Positions 43,811 through 52,486 of a stretch of 64,000 nucleotides of DNA are shown here, in pieces. The notes beneath the pieces were generated by a model. It was not told where the DNA came from. It searched no databases and worked only from the letters and a program-made list of their open reading frames with translations. Origin of the DNA: Prolixibacter denitrificans (GTDB taxonomy: Bacteria > Bacteroidota > Bacteroidia > Bacteroidales > Prolixibacteraceae); the NCBI RefSeq assembly GCF_003014495.1, contig NZ_PYGC01000013.1, positions 1-64,000 of the forward strand, read 5' to 3'. Made by a program: the position numbers and the translations under genes. Every line of letters starts with the position of its first letter. Within the stretch, counting starts at the first letter, position 1.

Positions 43811-44284
43811 CTATTTCTTCAGCATTTCACCGGTTCTTAAATAATGGTTGATAGCCTTCTCCCACCAAATCATGCTTCCGCGGAAACTGTCTTCGAATTT
43901 CGTTTTGAGCCACTCATTTTTCTGGTCGTTCAAGGCAGTATACTGATAAGAAATCCGGGATGTGGTTGTTCCGTCTTCCCTTCCGTTTAATCGGATATTG
44001 ATTCGAACAACCTCTTCTTCCGGGGTAACCCGGACAAATTCGATTTTGAAGTTGATTTTATCATAAACCGTCACATACCAAATGGTGTCGTGCTGACCGT
44101 GATGTGGCGTCGAAAAAACGCAACCCTCTTCTATCAACCCCGATTCCGAGTGAATCATGGTGTAATCCCAGCCGTCAAGCCAGTCTTTTTCCCTTACCGG
44201 GCAGAGCAACGGAAAGACCTCTTTCGGTGCGGCCAGGTTAATTTGCTGGTAGGTTTTGGATACCTGAATTCCCTGAAATTCCAT
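43811..44284 (-). CDS. SRPBCC-like protein
   Basis: A 157-residue protein with the pattern of START/Bet v1-like (SRPBCC) small-molecule binding proteins: QINLAAPKEVFPLLCPVREKDWLDGWDYTMIHSESG and a C-terminal long helix (KFEDSFRGSMIWWEKAINHYLRTG). Ligand unknown. Grouped with the next DUF1579-like gene (33 bp). Confidence 0.75.
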   Translation of the reverse strand: MEFQGIQVSKTYQQINLAAPKEVFPLLCPVREKDWLDGWDYTMIHSESGLIEEGCVFSTPHHGQHDTIWYVTVYDKINFKIEFVRVTPEEEVVRINIRLNGREDGTTTSRISYQYTALNDQKNEWLKTKFEDSFRGSMIWWEKAINHYLRTGEMLKK

Positions 44285-44317
44285 TTTTATCAGTATTAGT
44301 TACCAGTTATAAAGCTT

Positions 44318-44743
44318 TCAGCGTGTAAAAACCACCTCCATAATCAACTCATAACCGCCGCCAACCACCGGGTACTCCATTTTCAGGATGACTTTGTCCT
44401 CACTCACCCGGGTAAAGGTTTGTACCAGCAGCGTGTTGTGCCAGTTCATGGCCAGGGTATCATCATCCAGGAACTCACAGGAGGCATCGAGGAAGTTACC
44501 CGAATTTTCGAACCACCAGTAGCGGTAAATCTCCGTTTTTTCGTCCCATGCAAAAATTCCCTTGGCCTCGCCGCCGGAGGCAGTGGCATAATCGAACACC
44601 ACGTAGCGGCTGTTCATCTCTTTGGTAAATTTACCCACGCCGGTGTCGGTTCCGGCCGAGCTCAGACTGCTTTCCGGGATGGTGTAAGTCAGGTTCCATT
44701 CGCCAAGTAAAAAGTTAAAACGGTTCATCATTCGTGCAGGCAT
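44318..44743 (-). CDS. DUF1579-like protein
   Basis: A 141-residue calycin-like protein starting MPARMMNRFNFLLGEWNLTYTIPESS, with FAWDEKTEIYRYWWFENSGNFLD, the arrangement typical of DUF1579. No signal peptide, unknown function. Probably cotranscribed with the SRPBCC-like gene that follows. Confidence 0.75.
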   Translation of the reverse strand: MPARMMNRFNFLLGEWNLTYTIPESSLSSAGTDTGVGKFTKEMNSRYVVFDYATASGGEAKGIFAWDEKTEIYRYWWFENSGNFLDASCEFLDDDTLAMNWHNTLLVQTFTRVSEDKVILKMEYPVVGGGYELIMEVVFTR

Positions 44744-44834
44744 ATGAGGTTATTTTTAATTGATTATTACCTTGAATTAGTGGCCGGTGAAAGCGCTTTT
44801 GGGCCGGCAGTTATCGTACCGGACACAACCGCAA

Positions 44835-45170
44835 CACCATTTCTGTGCGACAGCTTTCGGTTGCAGTCCCACGTTCCTGCGCTTCTTTCGGCGCAACGTT
44901 CGTTTACCGGCGCCCGTAGTTCATTTCATCAAGCCGCGTGTTCGTTGCGCGAGGGCCGGAGTTGTTTTCTTTGTTCGCCAAGTAGTTTGCGCCACACACC
45001 GGGTAGTTTTCTTTGTCAGCCGGGTAGTTTGAACGGCTCGTTGTGTTTGTTTCTTTACCGTCGACTGACTTTGCGTCACCCCGAACTGCCAATGCATCAG
45101 TCGCCGGGTAGTTTGCACGACCCGCGATGATGTTTGCTTCACATTGGTTCATCTCTGCACCAGGTTTTAC
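44835..45170. repeat. Degenerate 21-bp tandem repeat array
   Basis: Units start every 21 bp at 44835, 44856, 44877, 44898, 44919, 44940, 44961, 44982, 45003, 45024, 45045, 45066, 45087, 45108, 45129 and 45150. The best copies begin GTAGTTTGC or GTAGTTTTC and end CGCCGG or CAGCCGG. Since 21 is a multiple of three, minus-strand frames stay open with a heptapeptide rhythm (NYPADKE, NYPVCGA, NYLANKE), but no start with ribosome-binding site or homologous domain is apparent, so I treat it as a non-coding or undecided array. It fills the 454-bp gap between 44743 and 45198. Confidence 0.75.
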
Positions 45171-45197
45171 GCGGTTTTGGCTACCTTGCGCCATCGG

Positions 45198-45944
45198 TTA
45201 AATGGTCCACTGCAGCCCCAGATACGAACTAAAGATACTCGCATGAGCAACGCTGTGCCCTACCGAAAACAGCAAATGGGTTTTCTCACTAAAGTTAACA
45301 AAACCTCCCAAATCGAAACCTGTGGTCGATTGGCTTTCGTCTGTACCGGCCGATTGGTAGTAAATTTCCCCGCCAAGGGTCACCGTTTTGGAAAAATCGT
45401 ACTGCATTTCCCACCCGGCAAACGTCGAATTCCGGTTTCCTGTACCCGGATTAATCTGGTAGCCCACGCCCCCGTAGGTAGTTAGTTTGTTCCAAGACTT
45501 CTGGGCCCACACCGGCAAAAATGTTTTCACCTTGCCGTTGCTAAACGTGTTGTTCTTCACGGTAGGAACTTCAACAATCGGAAAAACCCCCACTTGCGGC
45601 CGGTTCTTTGTTTCCTTCAAAAAGCAATATTTTACTCCCAACTCCGTATCCGCATAACCAAATTGCGTTTGTTGGTGCGGCTCAGTTGAATAATTCAGCG
45701 GAACCAACAGATGAACCTGCATGTGAGGGATAAGTCCATAATTTACTTCAAAATGAGGAAGTGTCCCGGACCAGGATGTGGATTCATACGTACTGACAGA
45801 AGATACATAGTATTCCCAATGCCCTAACGGAACCGGCACGGGATCGTCAGTCTTGAAAGGCGGACCGGCATAAGCCTGATAACTTCCTGAAAATAGCAAT
45901 ATACACGCACCAACAACTGACCTTTGAACTCTTCCTTTCATCAT
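45198..45944 (-). CDS. Outer-membrane-type protein, Phenol_MetA_deg-like
   Basis: A 248-residue protein with signal peptide (about 1-26, ending YAG) followed by PPFKTDDPVPVPLGHWEYYVSS, the opening characteristic of the MetA-pathway/transporter-like outer membrane family. The rest alternates aromatic and polar residues (WEMQYDFSKTVTLGGEIYYQSAG, FVNFSEKTHLLFSVGHS) and ends in Ile after an aromatic-rich last strand, fitting a beta-barrel. Substrate unknown. Confidence 0.8.
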   Translation of the reverse strand: MMKGRVQRSVVGACILLFSGSYQAYAGPPFKTDDPVPVPLGHWEYYVSSVSTYESTSWSGTLPHFEVNYGLIPHMQVHLLVPLNYSTEPHQQTQFGYADTELGVKYCFLKETKNRPQVGVFPIVEVPTVKNNTFSNGKVKTFLPVWAQKSWNKLTTYGGVGYQINPGTGNRNSTFAGWEMQYDFSKTVTLGGEIYYQSAGTDESQSTTGFDLGGFVNFSEKTHLLFSVGHSVAHASIFSSYLGLQWTI

Positions 45945-46421
45945 ATTCTATTTGCTAATTCACATTCAAAATCATCTGTTATCTTACATAGTATTAAATG
46001 GATTTCAATTACATTATCTCCCCGTAAAGGATTTACATTAAAACAAGACACCTTTCCTTTTATGCAACAAATTGAATTTTGTTTCATAAAACAACTCCAT
46101 CTACCCTTGTTATAAGTTCTTTCTTGAAAAGCTCCGACAACACATTATGTACACTCGCTATCAATTACTTAAATAACAGCCAATAAATTTTGAATTTGAG
46201 CGACCAGATGAAAGGCAATAACATCCGGTTATAGGAAATAACAATTTACAATTTGCATTCCTTATCCGGCAGCCTTTATTTTGTAATAGAAATTTAGAAA
46301 CACAAAGTCAGTTGATCGACTTTGTTACCACCCGCTAACCAACCCTGTGAAATTAAATCTGCTTGCACTGAAACCGGTCGTTTATCAATGACCTATGTTG
46401 AATTATTTAATTTCAAATACC
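45945..46421. other. Divergent intergenic region, 477 bp
   Basis: AT-rich. The only clear structure is the inverted repeat at 46303-46324, listed separately. No ORF of coding character. Confidence 0.5.
46303..46324. promoter_or_regulatory. Inverted repeat upstream of the rhodanese-TSUP genes
   Basis: CAAAGTC (46303-46309) and GACTTTG (46318-46324) around AGTTGATC. About 100 bp upstream of the rhodanese start. Candidate operator; no terminator features. Confidence 0.4.
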
Positions 46422-46772
46422 ATGAATCGTAGAATCGAAAAAGGAATTAAAGAGGTAGACGCAGCAACCGCCTACGAGAAAATCAAAAATGGTGCTATCT
46501 TGATGGACGTTCGCGAGTGGGAAGAAATTGACCAGGTTGCTTTTGGAGTAGCAAACACGTTGGTGATGCCCATCAGTGAGTTCGGTGCCCGGTTAGATGA
46601 AATCCCGCGCGACGTAGAGGTGATTGTCGGTTGCCGGAGTGGCTCACGTAGCTATCAGGTTACCTGGTTCCTGACAGAACAAAATTACAGCAACGTTATC
46701 AACCTGAAAAACGGAATCATCAGCTGGGCGCAAAGTGGACTTCCGGTTAAGGTCCGGGAAGCAGCAAAATGA
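46422..46772 (+). CDS. Rhodanese-like sulfurtransferase domain protein
   Basis: A 116-residue single rhodanese domain; active-site loop VGCRSGSRS with the persulfide-carrying Cys71. It moves sulfane sulfur between thiol or thiosulfate donors and acceptors in the cytoplasm. ATG at 46422 is chosen (MNRRIEKGIKEV); nine further codons upstream are open. A TSUP exporter gene follows 51 bp later, a pairing often seen in sulfur metabolism. Confidence 0.9.
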   Translation: MNRRIEKGIKEVDAATAYEKIKNGAILMDVREWEEIDQVAFGVANTLVMPISEFGARLDEIPRDVEVIVGCRSGSRSYQVTWFLTEQNYSNVINLKNGIISWAQSGLPVKVREAAK

Positions 46773-46823
46773 AATTCAAATCCTGATGGTCTAATAACAT
46801 CAACTGACTCAATCGTATAAATC

Positions 46824-47594
46824 ATGATTTTACCGTATGTCTATGCCCTCTTAAGCGGATTATTATCGGGCGGCGCCTTAGGAATGACCGGTGGCGGCGG
46901 GTCCATTCTGGCCGTTCCATTGTTGGTTTACTTGGTTGGTCAGGATGTTCATTTAGCCATCGGGACTTCATTGATTGCGGTCGGTGTTACTTCACTAATT
47001 TCATCCGTTAGCTACATGCGGCAATCGTTGGTTAAGTTTCGTATCGCCATCTACATGGCTGCACCGGGACTCATCAGTACCTATTTGGGCGCTTTACTCA
47101 ACAAGCAGTTCAAAGGGCCGGTGTTGCTGCTCTTCTTCGCCCTGTTGATGATTTATATCGGCTTTCTGATGACCCGGAAGAAAGCAGGGAACCCGGATGA
47201 TCCAATTGAATCGGGAGGCATTAACTACTACCGGATTATAGCATTGGGCTTCGTAACCGGATTTGCCAGTGGCTTCTTTGGTGTGGGTGGCGGCTTCCTC
47301 CTGGTTCCGGCTCTCTACCTGGGTGCCCGACTGAAAATGAAAGAAGCTATTGCCACTTCCCTTTTTATCATCTTTCTTTTCGGAACCTTTGGACTGGCCA
47401 GCTATCTCATTCAGGGACGCGAGGTCAATTTACTGATGAGTGCCGTCTTTGTCGTCGGAGGTTCGCTTGGCGGAATTATTGGCGCATGGTATGCCAAACG
47501 CTTGAATCAGGCCAAACTACGTTACATCTTCTCTATTTTCATTATCCTTATCGGGATCGGAGTCTTCACTCAAAACCTGTTGAAGTTGATGTAA
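46824..47594 (+). CDS. TSUP (TauE/SafE) family permease
   Basis: A 256-residue protein with about eight helices and two half-repeats, each with a glycine-rich motif: LSGGALGMTGGGGSILAVPLLVYL and FVTGFASGFFGVGGGFLLVPALYLG. Family members export or import sulfite, sulfonates, thiosulfate or other sulfur compounds. Its neighbour is a rhodanese. It may serve the sulfur-carrier cluster at 52.4-59 kb. Confidence 0.9.
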   Translation: MILPYVYALLSGLLSGGALGMTGGGGSILAVPLLVYLVGQDVHLAIGTSLIAVGVTSLISSVSYMRQSLVKFRIAIYMAAPGLISTYLGALLNKQFKGPVLLLFFALLMIYIGFLMTRKKAGNPDDPIESGGINYYRIIALGFVTGFASGFFGVGGGFLLVPALYLGARLKMKEAIATSLFIIFLFGTFGLASYLIQGREVNLLMSAVFVVGGSLGGIIGAWYAKRLNQAKLRYIFSIFIILIGIGVFTQNLLKLM

Positions 47595-47692
47595 TCCGGT
47601 TGCCCGGAATTTATTTCTCATCTATTTTCCATCCGTTTCCGTTCTGTGCTTTGCCCGAAAAGTCTTATTTTGACAGGCAAAACTAACGACCA

Positions 47693-48712
47693 TTGGAACA
47701 CTCACTCATCGTTACGCACGGAGAAGAAATCATCTTTACCAGCAATGAGCACTGGCTGCATCCGCTTTTCGAACTCGAAGATTTTCTGAAAGAGAAAAAC
47801 ATTCCCTCTTCTGAACTTCTCGTGAATGATAAGATTGCCGGAAAAGCAGCGGCCTGCCTAATGGTTCGTCTGGGAGTCACTCGCTGCCACGTCGAACTGC
47901 TTAGCGAGCGGGCTATTCCGGTATTCAAAGCACACGAGGTCGATTTTTCATACGACTCACTGGTAGAACAGATTCAGTGCCGTACCGAAGATTTGATTAC
48001 CGACTCCATGAGCATCGACGACGCCTATCTTTTTCTGCGCAAGCGAGCCGGCCGGGTTCAGGGATTACCCGTCAAAATTGAGAATCTCACAGTAGACATT
48101 GGTCGTAAGAATATCCTCGAGAATTTAAGTCTCGAACTGGGAAGAGGTGAACAACTGGTCATTCACGGTGCCAACGGTACCGGAAAAACAACATTGTTGC
48201 GGACCTTGCTCGGATTTCTTCAACCGGTGCAGGGAACCATTCGTGTAGGTGACATCATGGTGGGAAGCAATGAATGGCGCCACAACCGTAGCATGATTGG
48301 ATACGTGCACCAGGAAAATGTGAAGAACACCTTTCCCATTTCAGCAGAAGAAGTGGTTGCCATCGGATTGAGTGAGCGGAAACTTTCTTCGAAGGAACTG
48401 AACTACCGTGTCGAATTAGCCATGCGTCGAACCGGTTGTTTTCATCTGGCCAAACAGTCGTATCATCGTTTGTCGGGTGGAGAGAAACAACGGGTTTCAC
48501 TGGCTCGTTGCCTCAGCCAAAACGCACGGGTATTGCTCTTCGATGAGCCAACTTCATTTCTCGATTCGGGTGGCAAAGAAGATTTGCTGCAGTTATTGAG
48601 TGAACTAAGCTCGACCGAAGCACCAACGATGATACTCGTCTCGCACGAAACAGCATGGCTCGATCAGCTGAACTGGCCACGCAAAGAGTTAAAAGGAGGT
48701 CAGCTATGTTAG
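47693..48712 (+). CDS. DUF1893-ABC ATPase fusion, Zn/Mn-type transporter
   Basis: A 339-residue fusion. Residues 1-120 match DUF1893 (IVTHGEEIIFTSNEHWLHPLFELEDFL, DKIAGKAAACLMVRLGVTRCHVELLSERAIPVFKAHEVDFSYDSL) but lack the conserved CPxE stretch near its end (IQCRTEDLITDSMS instead). Residues 125-339 are an ABC ATPase: Walker A GANGTGKTT, signature LSGGEKQRVSLARCL, Walker B VLLFDEPTSFLD, switch His in LVSHETAW. Start is a TTG (47693) after an AT-rich stretch. The permease start overlaps its end. An ATPase with this N-terminal domain is unusual; it may sense a ligand or metal. Confidence 0.85.
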   Translation: MEHSLIVTHGEEIIFTSNEHWLHPLFELEDFLKEKNIPSSELLVNDKIAGKAAACLMVRLGVTRCHVELLSERAIPVFKAHEVDFSYDSLVEQIQCRTEDLITDSMSIDDAYLFLRKRAGRVQGLPVKIENLTVDIGRKNILENLSLELGRGEQLVIHGANGTGKTTLLRTLLGFLQPVQGTIRVGDIMVGSNEWRHNRSMIGYVHQENVKNTFPISAEEVVAIGLSERKLSSKELNYRVELAMRRTGCFHLAKQSYHRLSGGEKQRVSLARCLSQNARVLLFDEPTSFLDSGGKEDLLQLLSELSSTEAPTMILVSHETAWLDQLNWPRKELKGGQLC

Positions 48713-49512
48713 AAATGCTCTCGCTCCCTCCCATTCTAAAAGGCCTGTTGGTATTGGCTTTCGCCGGATTTACCTTTCCTGTAACCGGCGTATACCTGCT
48801 ACGCATGAACCTGCTTCCGTTGCGCTTCATGCTCATGCACGGCGCCATTCTGGGAGGCGCCATTGCGCTGGCCATGCAATACAATCCCTTCTGGACTACC
48901 ATGCTGGTTAACCTGCTCATGGTGCTGCTGATGACGAAAACGTCGCGCTCCATGCAGGTCGACACAGGTCAAATCAGCATGTTCATGATGGTCATCTCCA
49001 TTTCACTGGCTTTCATCTTCATCTATAAATTCAATGTCCCGGCCCAGGACACCCTCTCATTACTGTGGGGAAGTTTATTTGCACTTAGCTGGCATGAAGT
49101 AGTTGGCGTATTGGCATTTTCAGGCCTTTTGCTGGCTTTTCAGTTTCAATACAGGCGGAAGCTTCGTGCCGTGTTTTTCGACCGTGAAATCGCCTTCTCT
49201 TCCGGTGTAAACGAAGGAAGATTATACTATACTATCATTCTGTTAACGGCTATTACCGTTGCTGCTGCCATGAAACTCATCGGTGCACTTCTGCTCGATG
49301 CCCTGCTTCTTTTGCCGGCATTGATCGCATCACTTCATGCCAAGAGTTTGCGCGGAGTGATCATCTGGTCGTGCCTGTGGGGCGGCATCTTTTCCCTTTC
49401 GGGATTTTTTCTCTCGCTGGCAATAGACATTCCCGCCAGTTCCGGTGTCGCACTGATGGCATCGGTGGTCTTCCTGGTCATTTACCTGAATCACAAACGG
49501 TTTAAATCATAA
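48706..49512 (+). CDS. ABC-3 family metal transporter permease
   Basis: A 268-residue membrane protein with about eight helices of the ZnuB/MntB (ABC-3) family: MNLLPLRFMLMHGAILGGAIALAMQYNP, KLIGALLLDALLLLPALIASLHAKSLRG. Start fixed by a strong AAAGGAGGT site seven bases before the ATG, which overlaps the ATPase stop codon. The frame extends further into the ATPase gene but without a site. Confidence 0.88.
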   Translation: MLEMLSLPPILKGLLVLAFAGFTFPVTGVYLLRMNLLPLRFMLMHGAILGGAIALAMQYNPFWTTMLVNLLMVLLMTKTSRSMQVDTGQISMFMMVISISLAFIFIYKFNVPAQDTLSLLWGSLFALSWHEVVGVLAFSGLLLAFQFQYRRKLRAVFFDREIAFSSGVNEGRLYYTIILLTAITVAAAMKLIGALLLDALLLLPALIASLHAKSLRGVIIWSCLWGGIFSLSGFFLSLAIDIPASSGVALMASVVFLVIYLNHKRFKS

Positions 49513-49524
49513 ATCAATTCACAT

Positions 49525-50289
49525 ATGAAATTTTCACCAGCCCGCTCTATCCTTATTTTGCTAACGATGATTGTTTTTTCCTTTTCCGCGGAAGCGCAGA
49601 ATGTAGTGGCCACCAATGCATGGACTGCAGCTTTCGCCGAAGCTGCCGGAGCGAAGAATGTCACCGTGCTCGCTCCTTTTAAGATGCAACATCCCACCGA
49701 ATATGAGTTACGCCCGGGCGACATTCCCCGCGTGATGAAAGCCGACCTGATTATTTACGCTGGTTACGAAACCATGCTCGACCGGATGCGCAAAGGCTTA
49801 CACGTAGATGAAAACAAAATGCTGCAGATCGATACACGTTATGATTTGTCAACTCTTCGGAAATCGATCGTGAAAATTGCAGAAAAGCTGGGAACCACAG
49901 AGCAAGCGGAAGCCAACCTCAAACAGATAGAAACGGTCATCAACCAGGCCAAAGCAACATTGAAGCAGGACGGAATGCTCGAAGAACCGGTTTTGGTTCA
50001 CTTTTTCCAACGGCCGCTGGCCAAAGAACTTGGATTGAAGATTGCCGGCGTTTTTGGCCCGGCTCCCCCTGAAGCACGTCAAATTGCTGATATGGCCAAA
50101 ACTCATGCAGTGCTAATCATTGACAATGCACACAACCCTGTGGGAAAACCGTTGCAGGAAGTACTTCCTGATGCGCGAATGGTATCGCTGCTCAACTTTC
50201 CGGGAACGCATGGTACCCAAACATTGATGGATGTAATTCGCTACAACGTGGAGCAATTAACGCAGGTTTCATCAGACCTGAAAAAGTAG
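49525..50289 (+). CDS. ZnuA-like metal-binding ABC transporter lipoprotein-free SBP
   Basis: A 254-residue periplasmic binding protein of the ZnuA/TroA (SBP_bac_9) family with signal peptide ending AEAQ (residue 25). Metal-site candidates: His in MQHPTEYELRPGDI, His in VHFFQRPLAKELGL, and Asp/His in IIDNAHNP. The His/Asp-rich loop of many ZnuA proteins is absent, so Zn versus Mn or Fe cannot be told. Twelve bp after the permease gene, last of the transporter operon. Confidence 0.88.
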   Translation: MKFSPARSILILLTMIVFSFSAEAQNVVATNAWTAAFAEAAGAKNVTVLAPFKMQHPTEYELRPGDIPRVMKADLIIYAGYETMLDRMRKGLHVDENKMLQIDTRYDLSTLRKSIVKIAEKLGTTEQAEANLKQIETVINQAKATLKQDGMLEEPVLVHFFQRPLAKELGLKIAGVFGPAPPEARQIADMAKTHAVLIIDNAHNPVGKPLQEVLPDARMVSLLNFPGTHGTQTLMDVIRYNVEQLTQVSSDLKK

Positions 50290-50361
50290 CTCTTCTCTTT
50301 CGATCATTCGCACTTAATCGGTCCGGACAAAAATTTACCATCGGATTTTTAAATAAAATTC

Positions 50362-50369
50362 TATTTTTG
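50362..50369 (+). promoter_or_regulatory. Promoter -7 element (TATTTTTG) upstream of the DUF2147 gene
   Basis: Exact TAnnTTTG match 34 bases before the start of the next gene; no clear -33 at the usual distance. Confidence 0.4.
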
Positions 50370-50403
50370 ACAAAAACAGAAACTAAACTGATAGATAATA
50401 AAC

Positions 50404-50835
50404 ATGAAGAAATCACTCAGTATCCTTTTCACTTTTTTCCTGGTTAGCATGGCCGCCACGGTTTTTGCGCAGGATGTTACGGGAGTTTGGACCACGATTG
50501 ACGACAAAACGGGTAAACCGAAGTCGGAAGTCAGAATCTATAAAAAAGATGGCAAGCTGTATGGCAAGATTATCAAGCTTTTCCGGGATGACCCAAATGC
50601 CGATCCGCTTTGCGATAAATGTAAGGGAAACCTGCACAATCAACATATTCTGGGCATGCAAATCATTAACGGCCTGACGCAGAATGAAGATGGACAATGG
50701 GTTGGCGATGACGGAATTATGGATCCTGAAAACGGCAAGTTTTACGATGTGAAAATCTGGCGTGAAGGCGACATTCTTCGTGTACGCGGCTACATCGGAT
50801 TTCTGTATCGCACGCAGGAATGGGAGAAAAGTTGA
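50404..50835 (+). CDS. DUF2147 family exported protein
   Basis: A 143-residue protein with signal peptide (ends VFAQ) and the DUF2147 pattern: DVTGVWTTIDDKTGKPKSEVRIYKKDGKLYGKIIKLF, CDKCKGNLHNQHILGMQIINGL, GIMDPENGKFYDVKIW, RVRGYIGFLYRTQEW. Periplasmic; function unknown. Two Cys in CDKC could bind metal or form a disulfide. Confidence 0.9.
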   Translation: MKKSLSILFTFFLVSMAATVFAQDVTGVWTTIDDKTGKPKSEVRIYKKDGKLYGKIIKLFRDDPNADPLCDKCKGNLHNQHILGMQIINGLTQNEDGQWVGDDGIMDPENGKFYDVKIWREGDILRVRGYIGFLYRTQEWEKS

Positions 50836-50891
50836 AATAAGAAGAGAGACCTCAGACATAAGATTTTAGACATCTCTTAAAAATAATCTGA

Positions 50892-50926
50892 AAAGCCCCG
50901 GCATCAAGAGCGAGCCGGGGTTTTTA
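50892..50926. terminator. Terminator of the DUF2147 gene
   Basis: CCCCGGC(50896-50902)/GCCGGGG(50914-50920), preceded by four A and followed by five T. It also faces the convergent membrane protein gene. Confidence 0.8.
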
Positions 50927-50952
50927 TTTGATCTTTTCTGTGACACAAAATA

Positions 50953-51873
50953 CTATGCAGCAGCCAGTTTACCTTCTTCACCAATATCTGAAGAGCGAGT
51001 AAAACCACTTTTGCTCAGCAACCAAACAATAACAAATCCCCAAACAAAGTTCGATGACGCTGTTTCGATAAAGTGAGCCAGCCGGACTTCGGGAACCATC
51101 AAAGCATTGGGTAGCAGATGTTGAGCATTCATCAGCAAAGCGAAAAGCAGTCCAACCATCAGTGCTTTCATCCACATACTACTTTTCATGGCCAGCATAA
51201 CCGGAATAGCAATAGCAATCCATACCAGCCCGCGAATTATCTGCAAAAGGTGCAATTCCGAAAACACGAACGAGCCAAGTTGGGCGATAAAAGTAGGTTG
51301 TGCTTCCAGTCCATCGTACAACGCTCTTACTTCGGGCACCCGCCAGGCAATAAAATAACCTGCCAACTGGTAAAGAAAAGGATAAACCACAACGCTCAAC
51401 AGAGCAATATTCATCCAAAACATGTTTCCAGTGGCAGTCTTTAAATGCTTGCTACTGTCAATTTGCTTCCAGTTTCCTGAAATAAGCACAGCTAGCGGAC
51501 TCCAGACAAGAGACAGAATGATTCCGGTAAAAATCATCGACCAGGCCAGGTTGGCCGGCATTTTCAAATATCCGCCGAAAAACAATGCTTCAACAGCGCT
51601 CAGGGCAAACTGAATGACAAATATCTCCAAAGCCAGTAAACTGGCCAGCTTCCACCCTTTCCAAACTGCGAAATGAATTAAAGTATACAAGAGTGATGTA
51701 TGAATCAAACAAACGACGGTCATTCTCAGGAACAACTGTCCTGCATCGACTCCGGATGTACTAAGTTCGAATGGAAACAACTGGCTTCCGATTCCTAAAC
51801 CGACACTCCAAATTATCTGCATTAGAATAGTCAATAACAATAGTTTACCTATTGTCACAAAAATTGTTTTCAT
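50953..51873 (-). CDS. Membrane protein with eight helices, MarR-linked
   Basis: A 306-residue hydrophobic protein of unknown function (MKTIFVTIGKLLLLTILMQIIWSVGLGIGSQLF ...). It follows a MarR regulator by 22 bp on the same strand, the usual layout in which the regulator controls a transporter or stress-related membrane protein. The open frame extends 44 codons upstream into the MarR gene; the ATG at 51873 is natural. Confidence 0.75.
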   Translation of the reverse strand: MKTIFVTIGKLLLLTILMQIIWSVGLGIGSQLFPFELSTSGVDAGQLFLRMTVVCLIHTSLLYTLIHFAVWKGWKLASLLALEIFVIQFALSAVEALFFGGYLKMPANLAWSMIFTGIILSLVWSPLAVLISGNWKQIDSSKHLKTATGNMFWMNIALLSVVVYPFLYQLAGYFIAWRVPEVRALYDGLEAQPTFIAQLGSFVFSELHLLQIIRGLVWIAIAIPVMLAMKSSMWMKALMVGLLFALLMNAQHLLPNALMVPEVRLAHFIETASSNFVWGFVIVWLLSKSGFTRSSDIGEEGKLAAA

Positions 51874-51895
51874 GGTTACAAGTTTGATTAATTGG

Positions 51896-52348
51896 TTATG
51901 ATTCAGAATTATCAGAAAGATTGTTTTCAATTTTTTGGAACACTTCCAATGTCCGGTCAAGCTCTTCATCCGAAAGGTTGCCCAGAGCCTGCACATATAT
52001 TTCACCTGAAAGCATCACCAGTTGGTCCTGCAAATTTCTGCCTTTGTCCGTCAGGAAAATCCGCTTCGCCCGTTTATCGTCTACATTGTCCAACCTTCGG
52101 ATTAAATCGTGCTTGATCATGTTGCTGACCACGCGCGAGATGGTTGTTTTATCACGCTGACTACGGTCCGCCAATTCTTTGATACTAATTCCCTCGTTGT
52201 ACCAAAGAATAGTCAATAAGGAGAACTGCTCCGGTGTGATATCCAGGCTTTCGTTGCGGAAGACATTCTCGACATGTTGGTGCACCTTCCTGGCAACGGT
52301 TCCCAACTGAAATATCAGGTTGTCATCCAATGATTTCGGAATTCTCAT
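51896..52348 (-). CDS. MarR family transcriptional regulator
   Basis: A 150-residue winged helix-turn-helix dimer protein: LDITPEQFSLLTILWYNEGISIKELADRSQRDKTTISRVVSNMIKHDLIRRLDNVDDKRAKRIFLTDKG contains recognition helix and wing. Such regulators usually repress the adjacent gene and release on binding a small phenolic or oxidising ligand. Confidence 0.92.
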   Translation of the reverse strand: MRIPKSLDDNLIFQLGTVARKVHQHVENVFRNESLDITPEQFSLLTILWYNEGISIKELADRSQRDKTTISRVVSNMIKHDLIRRLDNVDDKRAKRIFLTDKGRNLQDQLVMLSGEIYVQALGNLSDEELDRTLEVFQKIENNLSDNSES

Positions 52349-52411
52349 AGCTTTTTAGATGTATATACAACCAAATTACGACATCGAAATGAGAAAAACA
52401 AGAGTGTTAAC

Positions 52412-52457
52412 AAAAAAAAATCCGGCTACAAGACTGGGAGACAGCCTCGAGCCGGAT
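52412..52457 (-). terminator. Terminator of the Qmo-like/DsrE/TusA operon
   Basis: ATCCGGCT(52420-52427)/AGCCGGAT(52450-52457) with 22-base loop; on the minus strand a run of nine T follows (plus A run 52412-52420). Confidence 0.75.
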
Positions 52458-52486
52458 ATGAGCATTGATTGAGAGAGGGATTTTAT

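Noticed and set aside
44744-45197. ORFs on both strands in the gap after the DUF1579-like gene
   Set aside because: They are by-products of the 21-bp repeat, which keeps several frames open at once; no start site or recognisable domain.
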